This document shows, piece after piece, positions 18,930 through 29,094 of a DNA stretch of 64,000 nt. Below the pieces are notes generated by a model. The model saw only the letters and a list, made by a program, of their open reading frames with translations. It did not search any database and was not told the DNA's origin. Both the position numbers and the translations under genes were made by a program. The stretch spans positions 102,861 to 166,860 of the forward strand of contig JAIPCC010000001.1 in the NCBI GenBank assembly GCA_021738405.1. Direction: 5' to 3'. Position 1 is the stretch's first letter, and each line of letters begins with the position of its first letter. Source of the stretch: Crocinitomicaceae bacterium. GTDB taxonomy: Bacteria > Bacteroidota > Bacteroidia > Flavobacteriales_D > Crocinitomicaceae.

Positions 18930-19867
18930 TGGAGCTGCACAAGCAACTAGCCACTTTTCCAAAAAACCAAAAAACGGTCCTCACCATCGGGACCTTCGAC
19001 GGCCTGCATTTAGGTCATCAAAAAATACTTTCAACAGTTTGCGCGCAGGCCAAGCAGCAAGGCTTGGCTTCTGTGTTGCTTACTTTTCATCCGCACCCGC
19101 GCCGCATCTTATTTCCAGATCAACCCTTGGGCCTCATCCAGACCCAAGAAGAAAAACTCGCTAGGCTGGCAGCGCTTGGTCTAGATCACGTTGTGGTGCT
19201 AGAATTCAACGCACAATTGGCGCAGCAAACAGCGGCTCAGTTTGTGGAGGAGGTCCTGATCAATGGGCTCAATGCACACAGCGTTATTATTGGCTACGAC
19301 CACCAATTTGGCCACGACCGCCAAGGCAATTTAGCTTTTTTGCGCAGCTACGAAGCCAAAGGTTTTTTTGAAGTCAAAGAAATTCCTGTCGAGCAAATCG
19401 ACGAAGTCTACATCAGTTCCTCTAAGATCAGAAAAGCAATAGAACAAGGCCAAATTGCGCAAGCAAATGCTTACTTAGGCCAACCTTATCAAGTATCCGG
19501 GCACGTATCAAGAGGGCTGCAAAATGGACGCAGCATTGGCTTTCCAACGGCCAACGTACAACTCACCGAGGCCGAAAAAATCTTGCCTGCAGACGGCGTT
19601 TATGCGGTGTCGAGCGAATACAAGGGCGTTACACTATATGGCATGATGAACATTGGCTGGCGGCCTACCATCAAAGAAGCAAAAGTGGAGCGCAAAATAG
19701 AAGTACACTTCTTTGATTTTCAAGATGATATCTATGAGGCTTACCTCGCACTCAGTTTGCATGAGCGCATCCGATCTGAACAAAAATTTTCAGGCTTAGA
19801 GGCACTCAAAATGCAGTTGCAAGCAGACGAAATCCAAATCCGGTCTTACTTTTTCTCGATGCGATAA
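18929..19867 (+). CDS. ribF: Bifunctional riboflavin kinase / FAD synthetase
   Basis: RibF converts riboflavin to FMN and then FAD. The 312-residue protein has an N-terminal nucleotidyltransferase domain (TIGTFDGLHLGHQKI, VIIGYDHQFGHDRQG, SSSKIRKAI) and a C-terminal kinase domain (VSRGLQNGRSIGFPTANV, MMNIGWRPT). The ATG shares one nucleotide with the queA stop. Its last 22 nt overlap the convergent T9SS gene at 19846. Confidence 0.96.
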   Translation: MELHKQLATFPKNQKTVLTIGTFDGLHLGHQKILSTVCAQAKQQGLASVLLTFHPHPRRILFPDQPLGLIQTQEEKLARLAALGLDHVVVLEFNAQLAQQTAAQFVEEVLINGLNAHSVIIGYDHQFGHDRQGNLAFLRSYEAKGFFEVKEIPVEQIDEVYISSSKIRKAIEQGQIAQANAYLGQPYQVSGHVSRGLQNGRSIGFPTANVQLTEAEKILPADGVYAVSSEYKGVTLYGMMNIGWRPTIKEAKVERKIEVHFFDFQDDIYEAYLALSLHERIRSEQKFSGLEALKMQLQADEIQIRSYFFSMR

Positions 19868-21174
19868 GTTTGCGTTTGCCCCGTTTGTAGGTCGCGCAAC
19901 TTCAAAATATAAATCCCTTCTTTAAAAGTATTGATGTCTATTTGTGCAGTTGTGGCTGCAGATTCCGTAGCCAAACACAATTGCCCAAGCGTGTTGTAGA
20001 TTTCGATATTTGTTTGGTGCTGACAACCTTTGATCTGAATGACATCCGAACTCGGATTCGGTGCTATCGAATAGTGGTTAGCTGCTACTTCATTCAAGTT
20101 GCTCTGGTTCTGGTCAAAGAACAGTACGTTGTCTACAAAGACCACACCTGAGCCTGCTGGCGAACCCGACAAGATCAATTGTGAAAAGTGGCTCAGGCTG
20201 TTGAGGCTAGCGAACTGACTGAGTGGAATTTCGAGGGTGTTCCAGGTTTGAGCCACCGGCTGAAAGCTGAGTTCGCTCTCGCTGTCGTCGCCACCTGCAT
20301 ATTGTCCGTCGTTTCCAAAATCGACCAATTTAACTTTAAAAGGATTCATGTTGGCCGTCCAGTAATCGAGTCTAAAATGAGTCATGTTGGTGAGGTCGAG
20401 CTGGTTGCCACCAAGTGTTTCGATACCTGCAAAATTAACCGAGCTATAGCGCTTGGTGTCGTTTCCTTGGATCTGAAGGTCTGTCACTTGTGCTTGTGAC
20501 CACGGTGCTTGCCATGTATCTACCGTCACATTGGTGTAAGGGTTGCTGAACATCGAAATAACCGAAGCTGCAGGATAAGTTGGCGTAGGTGCCGGCACCA
20601 TAGGCGCTAAGGATTGCGAGCCGTCTTGATTCGAGAATTTGATGTTGTCTATGTAACACACGTTGTTGTCGGAACGCTGGCCAAAATCCGGGAAAACGAT
20701 GATTTGGTCGATGCCGGTAGAAGTTGGGTTACTCAATACATTGGTAAAATCAAAAGTGAGTTCTTCCCATTGGTCGACAAGTGTATTCGACACGAGGATT
20801 TCGCCAGAAGAAGCGTTTGCCGGCGTCGCAAATTTGAGCCCAACCGGACTAATTACCGATTTGTAGACCATCACTTTGATCTGACAATTGGCAGCTGTTA
20901 AATTGAAAACACCGATGCCTTGGCCGTGAACAGATTCAAAACCAGCCCAAGGAGCGCCGTTCACGAGTGCCGTGAATTTACAAACGGTGGTCGATAAATT
21001 GATGCCGCTTGGCGACGGATTGGCAACCATCTGAACAGGTGGGTTGTTTCCGTTTTCAAAAGTAGTCCAGGCCCAGTTGGCGCCAAAGCCATTGGGTTCA
21101 AAGTCTATAGGGCCAGCTTGTGCAAATAAAAGGGGAGCAGAGAGGGCTATTGTGAGTGTAAAAAGAAATTTCAT
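19846..21174 (-). CDS. Secreted carbohydrate-binding-like protein with T9SS type A tail
   Basis: The 442-residue protein starts at the ATG complement at 21172-21174, where the signal peptide MKFLFTLTIALSAPLLFAQ begins; an upstream in-frame start at 21234 is less likely. It has two jelly-roll-like halves with repeated CYIDNIKF and VVFVDNVLFFD signatures typical of carbohydrate-binding-module folds. The C-terminal type A T9SS domain begins at YSIAPNPSSD and ends YRIEKK. No catalytic domain is seen. Its end overlaps ribF by 22 nt on the other strand. Confidence 0.82.
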   Translation of the reverse strand: MKFLFTLTIALSAPLLFAQAGPIDFEPNGFGANWAWTTFENGNNPPVQMVANPSPSGINLSTTVCKFTALVNGAPWAGFESVHGQGIGVFNLTAANCQIKVMVYKSVISPVGLKFATPANASSGEILVSNTLVDQWEELTFDFTNVLSNPTSTGIDQIIVFPDFGQRSDNNVCYIDNIKFSNQDGSQSLAPMVPAPTPTYPAASVISMFSNPYTNVTVDTWQAPWSQAQVTDLQIQGNDTKRYSSVNFAGIETLGGNQLDLTNMTHFRLDYWTANMNPFKVKLVDFGNDGQYAGGDDSESELSFQPVAQTWNTLEIPLSQFASLNSLSHFSQLILSGSPAGSGVVFVDNVLFFDQNQSNLNEVAANHYSIAPNPSSDVIQIKGCQHQTNIEIYNTLGQLCLATESAATTAQIDINTFKEGIYILKLRDLQTGQTQTYRIEKK

Positions 21175-21258
21175 AGTAGTGTAAGCAGTTTTAGATATTG
21201 TTAAAAGTACAATAATTATCTGTAGCCGAACCATTTATTTTTTTATTACCTTAGATAT

Positions 21259-21825
21259 ATGCTTCGACAACTTTGCTTACTCTTTTTGTTTTCAAACTTT
21301 ACGCTGTTGGCAAATGCACAAGCCATCAAATGGCAAGATGCTCAGCAGCTCGATCCAAAAACGGTCACCTCACTAGATTGTTCAGGCCTCAAATGGGATA
21401 CCCTCCCCGTAAAAATTTTTGAGTTTGTAGCGCTACAGTCTTTGGATTTATCTAAAAATAAGTTGACATTTCTTCCCGAAGAAATGAAGATATTTACGCA
21501 ACTGCAGGACCTGAAACTAGGAAAGAACAAACTCGACCATTTCCCTTTAGTGCTCTGTCAGTTGCAATTGCTGCGCGATTTATCTCTGGAACGCAATGCG
21601 CTGCGCATGCTACCCGATCAAATCAGTGCACTCTCTCAACTACAATACCTCGACCTTTATGGCAATGCCATTGAACATTTTGGCGAAGGTGTTTTTCTGC
21701 TGCCGAATTTGCGCTTGCTCAATATAGAAGGTGTGATGTACGGAACTGTTTTTGCCAAGCAACTGCTCGGTCGCTTGCCCAATACCAAAGTACTCATCGA
21801 CCCACCATGTAAGTGTTTGGATTAG
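21259..21825 (+). CDS. Secreted leucine-rich repeat protein
   Basis: The 188-residue protein has a signal peptide ending about LLANAQ. About five LRR units follow (LQSLDLSKNKLTFLPEEM, LQDLKLGKNKLDHFP, LRDLSLERNALRMLP, LQYLDLYGNAIEHFG, LRLLNIEG). LRR surfaces bind proteins. A TACCTTAG box ends 4 nt before the ATG. The gene ends 11 nt before the muramidase start and probably heads that operon. Confidence 0.82.
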   Translation: MLRQLCLLFLFSNFTLLANAQAIKWQDAQQLDPKTVTSLDCSGLKWDTLPVKIFEFVALQSLDLSKNKLTFLPEEMKIFTQLQDLKLGKNKLDHFPLVLCQLQLLRDLSLERNALRMLPDQISALSQLQYLDLYGNAIEHFGEGVFLLPNLRLLNIEGVMYGTVFAKQLLGRLPNTKVLIDPPCKCLD

Positions 21826-21833
21826 TATCTTTG
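21826..21833 (+). promoter_or_regulatory. TATCTTTG -7 box next to the GH25 start codon
   Basis: A full TAnnTTTG match starts directly after the LRR gene's stop and ends 3 nt before the ATG at 21837. If active, transcription would begin at or near the A of the start codon. No TTG is seen at 21 nt spacing. Confidence 0.35.
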
Positions 21834-21836
21834 CCC

Positions 21837-22700
21837 ATGACCCTGCTGCGCACCATCATTTTATGGCTCCTCAATCATCCGCAACACGTACTGATTGTTT
21901 TTTTAGCGCTCACTGCGCTCTTGATTTGGACCAAAAAAAAATGGCGCCGCAAACGCCCGTATCTCCCTTGGTTATTGGCTTTGGGTTTTGTGGCTTATGT
22001 CTTTGTCTTTATCCGCTTTTATGACCGCATAGACCTCTTGCGCCCCCTGCTGCGCAATGCAACGGCCGAGACGCTTTCAGAAACAGCCATTGCCGACGAC
22101 CAAACTTATTGTTTTGGCATCGATGTATCGCAATACCAGGGCAGCATCAATTGGGATGAAGTACTATTAACCAAACACCCCCTGCGTTTTGCTATTGCCA
22201 GAGCCACCATGGGAACCGATGGCCTGGACCCACAATTTGCAGCAAATTGGCAAGCATTAGAAAGAGTGGGGCTCCAACGCGGGGCGTATCATTATTACCG
22301 TCCTTTTCAGAATTCTACGGAGCAAGCCCAAAATTTCATTCAACAAGTAAGGCTGAGTAAAGGCGATTTTCCGCCGGTATTGGATGTCGAAAAGATGTCG
22401 CCATTTGGAGCGGAAAATTTACGCAAAGGTGTGCAAAATTGGCTGCGGATCGTTGGGCAGCACTACCACTGCAAACCAATCGTTTACACGGGCCGCTTTT
22501 TCTATGAGCGCTATCTCAAAGGAAGTATAGACGGATATCCGCTTTGGGTTGCCTCCTACGGCCCACACCATAAAGTGGAGCACCTCCCCTGGACTTTTTA
22601 TCAATTTTCAGAAAAAATGGTCGTTCATGGCATCAATACATACGTCGATGGCAATTTCTTTCAAGGCAGCTTAACGAAACTTCGTAACTTCGGCTTATGA
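21837..22700 (+). CDS. Membrane-anchored GH25 muramidase (lysozyme)
   Basis: The 287-residue protein (from the ATG at 21837; an in-frame ATG at 21813 overlaps the upstream gene) has two hydrophobic segments in its first 65 residues and then a GH25 domain. Visible GH25 features are FGIDVSQYQGSINWDEV, AIARATMGTDG, RGAYHYYRPF, the catalytic FPPVLDVEKM (Asp-x-Glu), PIVYTGRFFYERY, PLWVASYG and TFYQFSEK. GH25 enzymes cut the MurNAc-GlcNAc bond of peptidoglycan. It overlaps the next gene by 4 nt. Confidence 0.9.
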   Translation: MTLLRTIILWLLNHPQHVLIVFLALTALLIWTKKKWRRKRPYLPWLLALGFVAYVFVFIRFYDRIDLLRPLLRNATAETLSETAIADDQTYCFGIDVSQYQGSINWDEVLLTKHPLRFAIARATMGTDGLDPQFAANWQALERVGLQRGAYHYYRPFQNSTEQAQNFIQQVRLSKGDFPPVLDVEKMSPFGAENLRKGVQNWLRIVGQHYHCKPIVYTGRFFYERYLKGSIDGYPLWVASYGPHHKVEHLPWTFYQFSEKMVVHGINTYVDGNFFQGSLTKLRNFGL

Positions 22701-23338
22701 TTTTACTTGCGCTCCTTTTCAAGCTTGGTGTACGTTTTGCCATTTTTAATTTCATTTGGTTCTTTCTAGAATTGGCCCACAAAATGCTCACGGGCATGCG
22801 TCCTCCTTTTTTGGCAGAGCAGTACATCCTCAAAGGCCTCAAGTATATCTTGCTGGTCAATATCACTTTTGCATATTGTCTAGAATATGCCCCCAATGAA
22901 CCCACTTATGTGCTCAATTGGCAAAAATTGCTGCCCGGCGGTCTTATTCTCATGCTTTATTTACTCGGTAAATTTCAAAAGCAGCAAGAACAACTCCAGT
23001 TTTTAGGTGCTTTTCAGATGCCCGTCCAACAACGCCCCTATTCCAAAAACTTAGAAATTCTCCTTCTTATTTTGGCTGCCTTTACCTTCACTGGTCTTTA
23101 CTTCTTCCCCTATTTGTCTCAGAATAGTATTTCGCATTGGTTTGAGTCGAATATCCGCAGCCTCGAAAAGGCCTTCTTACTTGGCTTTATCTTTCAAGTG
23201 CTCGGCTTCTTCTTTGTGCTCAGTGTGTTTTTTCGCTTGCTCAAAGCCTTTAGTCCAAAACCACCTCAGGCCGGCCCAACACAAGGCACCGATGATTTTA
23301 CTGACTACGAAGAAGTTTCCGATCAGCGCCTTGACTAA
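22697..23338 (+). CDS. Integral membrane protein of unknown function
   Basis: The 213-residue protein has about five hydrophobic segments, a YILKGLKYILLVNI stretch, and an acidic C-terminal tail (DDFTDYEEVSDQ). I do not recognise it. It overlaps the muramidase upstream (ATGA) and rnpA downstream. Its position suggests a conserved operon with envelope genes. Confidence 0.7.
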   Translation: MILLALLFKLGVRFAIFNFIWFFLELAHKMLTGMRPPFLAEQYILKGLKYILLVNITFAYCLEYAPNEPTYVLNWQKLLPGGLILMLYLLGKFQKQQEQLQFLGAFQMPVQQRPYSKNLEILLLILAAFTFTGLYFFPYLSQNSISHWFESNIRSLEKAFLLGFIFQVLGFFFVLSVFFRLLKAFSPKPPQAGPTQGTDDFTDYEEVSDQRLD

Positions 23339-23747
23339 ACTCCAGCCACATACCGACGAATGTTTGCCTAAGGCTTTTAAATTGTGTAGCCTTAAGAAGA
23401 TAGAAGCGCTCTACAAAACAGGTGTGCTCATCAAAGCGTATCCGCTGCGCGTATTGTATATGACCGAGGCAATAGACCCTGACGCAGAACCAAGCGAGGC
23501 TTTTCAAGTGTTGTTTTCAGCACCAAAACGCCGCTTTAAAAGAGCCCACGACCGTAATTATATCAAGCGCTTGATGCGCGAGGTCTTGCGCAAAAATAAA
23601 ATGCCATTGTTAGCGGCCCTCCATCAAAACAATAAAAAAATGGTGTTTTCGTTAACTTTTGTTTCCGATGAACGTCCGAGTTATCAACTTTTGGAACAAA
23701 AGTTGTGTAAAGCACTCGACCAACTTATAAAAGAAATCAACCCATGA
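23292..23747 (+). CDS. rnpA: Ribonuclease P protein component
   Basis: RnpA is the basic protein subunit of RNase P, which trims the 5' leader of tRNAs. The conserved part has CSLKKIEALYKTGVLIKAYPLR, then FSAPKRRFKRAHDRNYIKRLMRE, the family's RNR-like signature. The start is uncertain: ATG 23292 gives 151 residues and a 47-nt overlap with the upstream gene; an in-frame TTG at 23331 gives 138 residues and an 8-nt overlap, closer to the family length. The stop overlaps the S41 protease start (ATGA). Confidence 0.92.
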   Translation: MILLTTKKFPISALTKLQPHTDECLPKAFKLCSLKKIEALYKTGVLIKAYPLRVLYMTEAIDPDAEPSEAFQVLFSAPKRRFKRAHDRNYIKRLMREVLRKNKMPLLAALHQNNKKMVFSLTFVSDERPSYQLLEQKLCKALDQLIKEINP

Positions 23748-25387
23748 TCAGACTGACTAAATTACCTTTTCTCTTTTTTGCATTTTTACTGAGTCTTCAG
23801 TTCGGCTATGCCCAAACCAATTCTTTTGAAACGCTCAAGAGTTTGGAAATCATGGACCAAATCTATGAGCACCTCGACCTCTATTTTGTCGATGAAACAA
23901 AGAATGGTCAATTAGCCAAGACAGGCATCGATGCCATGCTCAAGGAGCTCGACCCCTACACCGTTTATTACCACGAATCAAACATCGAAGATTACCGCCT
24001 CATGACCACTGGCCAATACGGTGGCATAGGTGCCCTGATCCGCAAAATGGGCGATTTCAGTTTTATCGCCGAGCCTTACGAAGGCAAACCCGCACAAGTT
24101 GCTGGCCTCAAAGCTGGCGACAAAATCGTCAGCATCGATGGCAAAAGCATGGAGAAAAAAACAACCGAAGAGGTTTCAGATGCACTCAAAGGCCCCAAAG
24201 GAACGTCGTTTGAATTAGTTGTTGAAAGAAATGGCGAGGGTAACAAGAGTTTTAAAATGACCCGCGACGAAATCAAATTACCAGACGTGCCTTATTTTGG
24301 CATGTTGCAAAACAAGGTAGGGTATGTCAAACTCAATTCATTTACCCAAACGGCTTCTGCCGATGTCAAAAGCGCGATAGAAAAGCTACAAGCGCAGGGC
24401 ATGCAAGAATTGGTTTTAGACTTGCGCGGCAATGGGGGCGGTTTGCTCATTGAAGCCGTAAAAATCGTCAACTTTTTTGTCGCAAAGAACCAAGTTGTGG
24501 TGACTACAAAAGGCCGAGTGGCCGAAGAAAACCGCACCTACAAAACCCTCGAAGAACCTTTTGCGCCCACCATGCCACTCGTGGTGCTCATCGACGGCGG
24601 TTCGGCCTCAGCTTCCGAAATTTTAGCTGGTAGCCTTCAGGACCTCGATCGCGCGGTAGTAATTGGTGAGACGAGCTTTGGCAAGGGCTTGGTACAACGC
24701 ACCTATGACCTCAAATACGGTTCCAAAATCAAGATCACCATTGCCAAATACTACACGCCTTCTGGCCGCTGCGTACAACGCTTGGAATACTATGACAAAG
24801 ACAACGGCGAAAAAGCCAAAGAAGTAGCCGATTCCTTGCTCAAAACATTCTACACGCAAAACGGCAGACCCGTCATTGACGGCCGTGGTATAGAGCCTGA
24901 CATCGAAGTTGCTTTTGAAGACCTCAGTAGGTTAGCCGCCATGCTTTTAGTCAAAAATCATATTTTCAATTATGCCACGCAATACGCGGCAGCCAATCCA
25001 ACAATTGCGGCGGCAGGCACCTTCAAACTGAGTCCGGAAGAATACGCGCAGTTCAAGGCATATGTGATGGCTCAAGCTGATTTTGACTACACCACCGCTT
25101 CTGAAGAGGCGCTGCGCAAAATGAAAGAGACGGCTGAGAAAGAAGGATATTTTGAAGATATCTCGGCTCAGTACAATCAGATGTTGGAAAAGGTAACGCC
25201 GTCAAAAGAACGCGACCTCGATAAATTTCAGCAAGAAATTAGTGAAGTACTTGAAGATGAGATCGTTTCGCGCTATTACTACCAAGAAGGGCGCGCCAAA
25301 CAACAATTACAAGCAGATCCAGTTGTGCGCAAAGGTTTAGAAATTCTACAAGCCCCTGCACAGTACAATACTATTTTGAAGAATTAA
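23744..25387 (+). CDS. ctpA: S41 family C-terminal processing peptidase
   Basis: The 547-residue protein has a signal peptide (ending FGYAQ), a PDZ domain at about residues 85-165 (GIGALIRKMGDFSFI, AGLKAGDKIVSIDG) and the S41 catalytic domain. The Ser-Lys dyad is readable: GGSASASEILAG with Ser289 and GETSFGKGLVQ with Lys314. The 140-residue extension after the catalytic core is helical. It acts in the periplasm on proteins with exposed C-termini. Adjacent rnpA is coupled by ATGA. Confidence 0.93.
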   Translation: MIRLTKLPFLFFAFLLSLQFGYAQTNSFETLKSLEIMDQIYEHLDLYFVDETKNGQLAKTGIDAMLKELDPYTVYYHESNIEDYRLMTTGQYGGIGALIRKMGDFSFIAEPYEGKPAQVAGLKAGDKIVSIDGKSMEKKTTEEVSDALKGPKGTSFELVVERNGEGNKSFKMTRDEIKLPDVPYFGMLQNKVGYVKLNSFTQTASADVKSAIEKLQAQGMQELVLDLRGNGGGLLIEAVKIVNFFVAKNQVVVTTKGRVAEENRTYKTLEEPFAPTMPLVVLIDGGSASASEILAGSLQDLDRAVVIGETSFGKGLVQRTYDLKYGSKIKITIAKYYTPSGRCVQRLEYYDKDNGEKAKEVADSLLKTFYTQNGRPVIDGRGIEPDIEVAFEDLSRLAAMLLVKNHIFNYATQYAAANPTIAAAGTFKLSPEEYAQFKAYVMAQADFDYTTASEEALRKMKETAEKEGYFEDISAQYNQMLEKVTPSKERDLDKFQQEISEVLEDEIVSRYYYQEGRAKQQLQADPVVRKGLEILQAPAQYNTILKN

Positions 25388-25401
25388 GCGTTAGTAAACA
25401 C

Positions 25402-26832
25402 ATGTTGCAACGCTGGTTCGGGACCAAAGCCCATACAAGACTTCATTACCTCACGCTCCTCTTTTTTGTGATTGGGATGGTCTGCAGCAAGTTTTTGATG
25501 TCCATGGGGCTTTTGTTGGGCAGCTTGAATCTATTGTTAGAAGCCGACTTCAAAACCTATTACCGCCGACTCAAAGAGAACCGTTTGGTTCATCTGCTTT
25601 TGCTTTTCTATTTCCTTTTTTGGCTGAGTTTACTTTGGTCAGACAACTGGAAAGAAGGTTTTGATCAATTGCGTCGCTTCACGAGTTTACTGCTCATCCC
25701 GATCATCATTTCTGTTCGACCTTTGCCAAGTGCCCGAAAAATAGAAGGGCTCTGGAGTTTCTTTTTAGGTGCGTTGTTATTGACGTCTTTGTCCAATAGC
25801 ATCTCTTATCATTTTTTTGCAGAGCAACTCCATTTGGTAGACATCAGAGAGATGTCTTTATTTGGTTCACATATTCGATTCGGCATCTTAATTGGCCTGG
25901 GTTTGTCCTTTACTTTATTTCGGATTCGTCAGCAAAAGTGGTATGTTTTATTGGCCTTTTGGTTCATCTTCTACACCCTCGACAGCCAGGCTTTATCGGG
26001 CGTCCTGGCAGTTGTCGTTGTACTGATGGGCCATGCTATTTCTTTTCTATTGCAAAGAAGAAAGTGGGGCTGGGTGCTTGGAATGGGCTCATTGAGTTTG
26101 GTTTTGTTGTTTGGTTTGGTGTATTATTTAGCACAACCTATAGAAACGAAAGAAACGTGCCCTCCCAATCCTGTGCAAATGGCTCAAGAATGGCAAAAAC
26201 GTTCTACTTTACCCTTCGAGGGGAGAGATTTGAGGGGCCAGTTGTTGGCTTCTACCGTTGAGCGTTTTGTGCTCAGTAAAAACGGTTGTGCAGCAGCTTC
26301 GGGTGTAGCAGCCTTAAGTCGGGAAGAAATTCGTTGGATAGAATTGGGCTTTGCCGATATCCGCGAAGCACAGGGTGGTCTGAGCGCCAGGCTTTTTGGT
26401 TTGCGCTACCAACTCCACCACAGCGATAACCCCAATGACCACTCTCTGTTGGAGCGCATCGAATACTGGCGAAACGCCACCTCACTCATTGCCGATCATT
26501 GGCTCATTGGCGTTGGCATCGGTGATCTTACCGACCAAATGCAAAGCCGTTACGAGGAGCGCGGCTCGCAATTGCGTCCAGACCGCCGTCTGCGCCCACA
26601 TAATTATTACCTCACTACTTGGCTCAATCTTGGCTTCTTCGGTCTGTGCTTATTTGTTGGGCTACTCTTGCTTTTTGTCAAAAGGCAATTGCAGTATCGC
26701 CAAGTACAAGGCATCCTGATTGGCCTAACTTTCATCCTGACGCTCTTTATCGAGGACGGCCTCGAAACCCAAATGGGCCTCACCATCTTTGCTTTCTTTT
26801 TTGCGTTTTACTCCCGCAGGGTAGTGCATTAA
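25402..26832 (+). CDS. O-antigen ligase / Wzy-like polytopic membrane protein
   Basis: The 476-residue protein has about 10-11 transmembrane segments and a large periplasmic loop (residues about 250-400) with the WLIGVGIGD and RPHNYYLTTWLNLGFFGL segments typical of the Wzy_C/WaaL family, including the conserved loop His. Such proteins join or polymerise undecaprenyl-linked sugars at the periplasmic face. No other polysaccharide gene is adjacent, so ligase versus polymerase cannot be decided. Confidence 0.8.
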   Translation: MLQRWFGTKAHTRLHYLTLLFFVIGMVCSKFLMSMGLLLGSLNLLLEADFKTYYRRLKENRLVHLLLLFYFLFWLSLLWSDNWKEGFDQLRRFTSLLLIPIIISVRPLPSARKIEGLWSFFLGALLLTSLSNSISYHFFAEQLHLVDIREMSLFGSHIRFGILIGLGLSFTLFRIRQQKWYVLLAFWFIFYTLDSQALSGVLAVVVVLMGHAISFLLQRRKWGWVLGMGSLSLVLLFGLVYYLAQPIETKETCPPNPVQMAQEWQKRSTLPFEGRDLRGQLLASTVERFVLSKNGCAAASGVAALSREEIRWIELGFADIREAQGGLSARLFGLRYQLHHSDNPNDHSLLERIEYWRNATSLIADHWLIGVGIGDLTDQMQSRYEERGSQLRPDRRLRPHNYYLTTWLNLGFFGLCLFVGLLLLFVKRQLQYRQVQGILIGLTFILTLFIEDGLETQMGLTIFAFFFAFYSRRVVH

Positions 26833-26853
26833 ACGTTTCTTTGAAAAATTGAG

Positions 26854-26861
26854 TAACTTCG
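26854..26861 (+). promoter_or_regulatory. TAACTTCG -7-like box before the gldA-like gene
   Basis: One mismatch to TAnnTTTG (TTCG). It ends 6 nt before the ATG at 26868. This is the same placement seen at several other genes in the window. Confidence 0.35.
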
Positions 26862-26867
26862 CATACT

Positions 26868-27767
26868 ATGTCCATAGAAGTCAAAAACCTATATAAATAT
26901 TACGGAGAACAGGCTGCCGTCCGCGACGTCAGTTTTTCGGTCAAAAAAGGTGAAATCGTTGCTTTTTTAGGCCCAAATGGTGCCGGAAAATCTACTACCA
27001 TGAAAATCATGACGGGCTTCATGCCTGCCAGCGAGGGAGAGGTATTTATTTGCGGCAAAAAAGTAGACATCGACAAACTCGACACCCGTCAAATCATTGG
27101 CTATTTACCTGAAAACAATCCGCTTTACACCGATATGTACGTGCGTGAATACCTCGAATTCGTGGGGCGTATTTACAAAATCAAAAACCTCAAAGCGCGC
27201 GTCTCTGAAATGATCCACGCAGTGGGCCTCGACGTCGAGCAGCACAAAAAAATTGGCGCATTGTCTAAAGGATACCGCCAAAGGGTGGGCCTCGCACAAG
27301 CCATCATTCACGATCCAGAAGTCCTTATTTTGGACGAGCCAACCACCGGTCTAGACCCAAATCAGTTGGTCGAAATCCGCGAACTCATCCGCAGCATCGG
27401 CAAAGAAAAAACCGTTTTGCTCTCTACGCATATCATGCAAGAAGTAGAGGCTATCTGCGACCGCGTGATCATCATTTCAAAAGGTCAAATTGTTGCCGAC
27501 GACACCGCCAAAATACTCCAACAAGACCTCCAACACCAAACGGTTTACGTGGAGTTTGACAACAATGTCAGCGCAGCACAACTCAAAAAAATCCCGAACG
27601 CTAGCAAGGTGGAAGCCCTCAATAACGGTTGGCTGATCGAATCACTCAGCAACACCGACCTCCGCAAAGAGGTAGCTCAGTTCGCGCAAGCACAAGATTG
27701 GCTCATTTTGACACTCAACATCGAGCAAAAAACACTAGAAGAAGTATTCAAAGAATTAACCAAATAA
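26868..27767 (+). CDS. gldA: ABC transporter ATP-binding protein, GldA-like
   Basis: The 299-residue protein has all ABC motifs: Walker [11 protein letters not shown]-loop region [18 protein letters not shown], signature [13 protein letters not shown], Walker [16 protein letters not shown] and the H-loop STHIMQEVE. The YLPENNPLY and YKIKNL segments and the C-terminal extension match GldA, the ATPase of the GldAFG exporter needed for gliding in flavobacteria. gldF and gldG are not in the window, and the family is close to other drug/polymer exporters, so the symbol is likely but not certain. tyrS starts 1 nt later. Confidence 0.82.
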   Translation: MSIEVKNLYKYYGEQAAVRDVSFSVKKGEIVAFLGPNGAGKSTTMKIMTGFMPASEGEVFICGKKVDIDKLDTRQIIGYLPENNPLYTDMYVREYLEFVGRIYKIKNLKARVSEMIHAVGLDVEQHKKIGALSKGYRQRVGLAQAIIHDPEVLILDEPTTGLDPNQLVEIRELIRSIGKEKTVLLSTHIMQEVEAICDRVIIISKGQIVADDTAKILQQDLQHQTVYVEFDNNVSAAQLKKIPNASKVEALNNGWLIESLSNTDLRKEVAQFAQAQDWLILTLNIEQKTLEEVFKELTK

Positions 27768-27768
27768 A

Positions 27769-29049
27769 ATGCCCAGCAACTTTATCGCAGAACTCCAATG
27801 GCGCGGCATGATCCACGACATCATGCCCGGAACAGAAGAAGCCCTCCTCAAAAAAGTATCCGCTGGCTACATCGGCTTTGACCCAACCGCTGATTCACTA
27901 CACGTGGGGCATCTGGTTCAAATCATGACCCTCGTGCATTTCCAACGCGCAGGTCACAAACCTTATGCACTTGTTGGCGGCGCCACAGGTATGGTCGGCG
28001 ATCCGTCGGGCAAAAGTCAAGAACGCAATTTACTCGATACCGCTACCCTAGACCACAACGTGGCTTGTGTGCGCAAGCAGCTCGAGGCCTTCTTAGATTT
28101 TGACTGCAAAGACAACGCCGCCGAGATGGTCAATAACTACGACTGGTTCAAAGACATGTCTTTCTTAGACTTCATTCGCGACGTCGGCAAGCACATCTCA
28201 GTCAACTACATGATGGCCAAAGATTCTGTCAAAAAGCGCCTCGAAACCGGTATGTCTTTCACCGAATTCTCCTACCAATTGGTGCAGGGCTACGATTTCT
28301 ACCACCTCAACAAACACCACAACTGCATCCTTCAATTGGGCGGCTCTGACCAATGGGGCAACATCGTTACCGGTACAGAACTCATTCGCCGCAAAGCAGG
28401 TGGCGAGGCCTATGCTGTTACTACGCCTTTGATCAAGAAAGCTGATGGCACTAAATTTGGCAAAACAGAAAGCGGTTCGGTTTGGCTCGATCCAGAAAAG
28501 ACCAGTCCTTATGCTTTCTATCAATTCTGGCTCAATGCCTCCGATACAGACGCTGCTAACTACATCCGCATCTTCACCTTGCGTACACAAGTAGAAATTG
28601 AAGCATTAGAAGCGGCTCATGCCGAAGCACCACATTTGCGCGTGCTGCAAAAAGCGATTGCCGAAGACATCACCACGCGTGTGCATGGTGCAGCTGCGCT
28701 TCAAACAGCAATTGCCGCAAGCAACATCCTCTTCGGAAAATCTACTGCCGAAGACCTCCGTTCGCTCTCAGAAAAAGATTTCTTTGCCGTATTTGAAGGC
28801 GTTCCACAAGCCACCATCTCTACTGCAGACTTTGGAACGGGCATCAGCATCATCGATGCGCTGGCTGCCAAAACAGGATTCTTAAGCTCCAACGGAGAAG
28901 CCCGACGCGAGCTCAAAGCCAATGCCATTTCTGTCAATAAAGAAAAAGTAGGCGAAGACTTCATCCTTACTTCGGCCGAGCTCATCAACGGGCGTTATGC
29001 GTTGCTAGGCAAGGGCAAGAAAAACAATTACATCCTGATCATCGAGTAG
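27769..29049 (+). CDS. tyrS: Tyrosyl-tRNA synthetase
   Basis: This class I synthetase charges tRNA-Tyr. The 426-residue protein carries [17 protein letters not shown] (HIGH motif as HVGH), the tyrosine pocket [11 protein letters not shown], and the KMSKS-equivalent [11 protein letters not shown]. The C-terminus from about residue 360 is an S4 RNA-binding domain ([18 protein letters not shown]). It lies 1 nt after the gldA-like gene. Confidence 0.98.
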   Translation: MPSNFIAELQWRGMIHDIMPGTEEALLKKVSAGYIGFDPTADSLHVGHLVQIMTLVHFQRAGHKPYALVGGATGMVGDPSGKSQERNLLDTATLDHNVACVRKQLEAFLDFDCKDNAAEMVNNYDWFKDMSFLDFIRDVGKHISVNYMMAKDSVKKRLETGMSFTEFSYQLVQGYDFYHLNKHHNCILQLGGSDQWGNIVTGTELIRRKAGGEAYAVTTPLIKKADGTKFGKTESGSVWLDPEKTSPYAFYQFWLNASDTDAANYIRIFTLRTQVEIEALEAAHAEAPHLRVLQKAIAEDITTRVHGAAALQTAIAASNILFGKSTAEDLRSLSEKDFFAVFEGVPQATISTADFGTGISIIDALAAKTGFLSSNGEARRELKANAISVNKEKVGEDFILTSAELINGRYALLGKGKKNNYILIIE

Positions 29050-29094
29050 GATTTTTTTGGCATGTGCTTTGCTTGGCCTTGAAAAACTACTGCC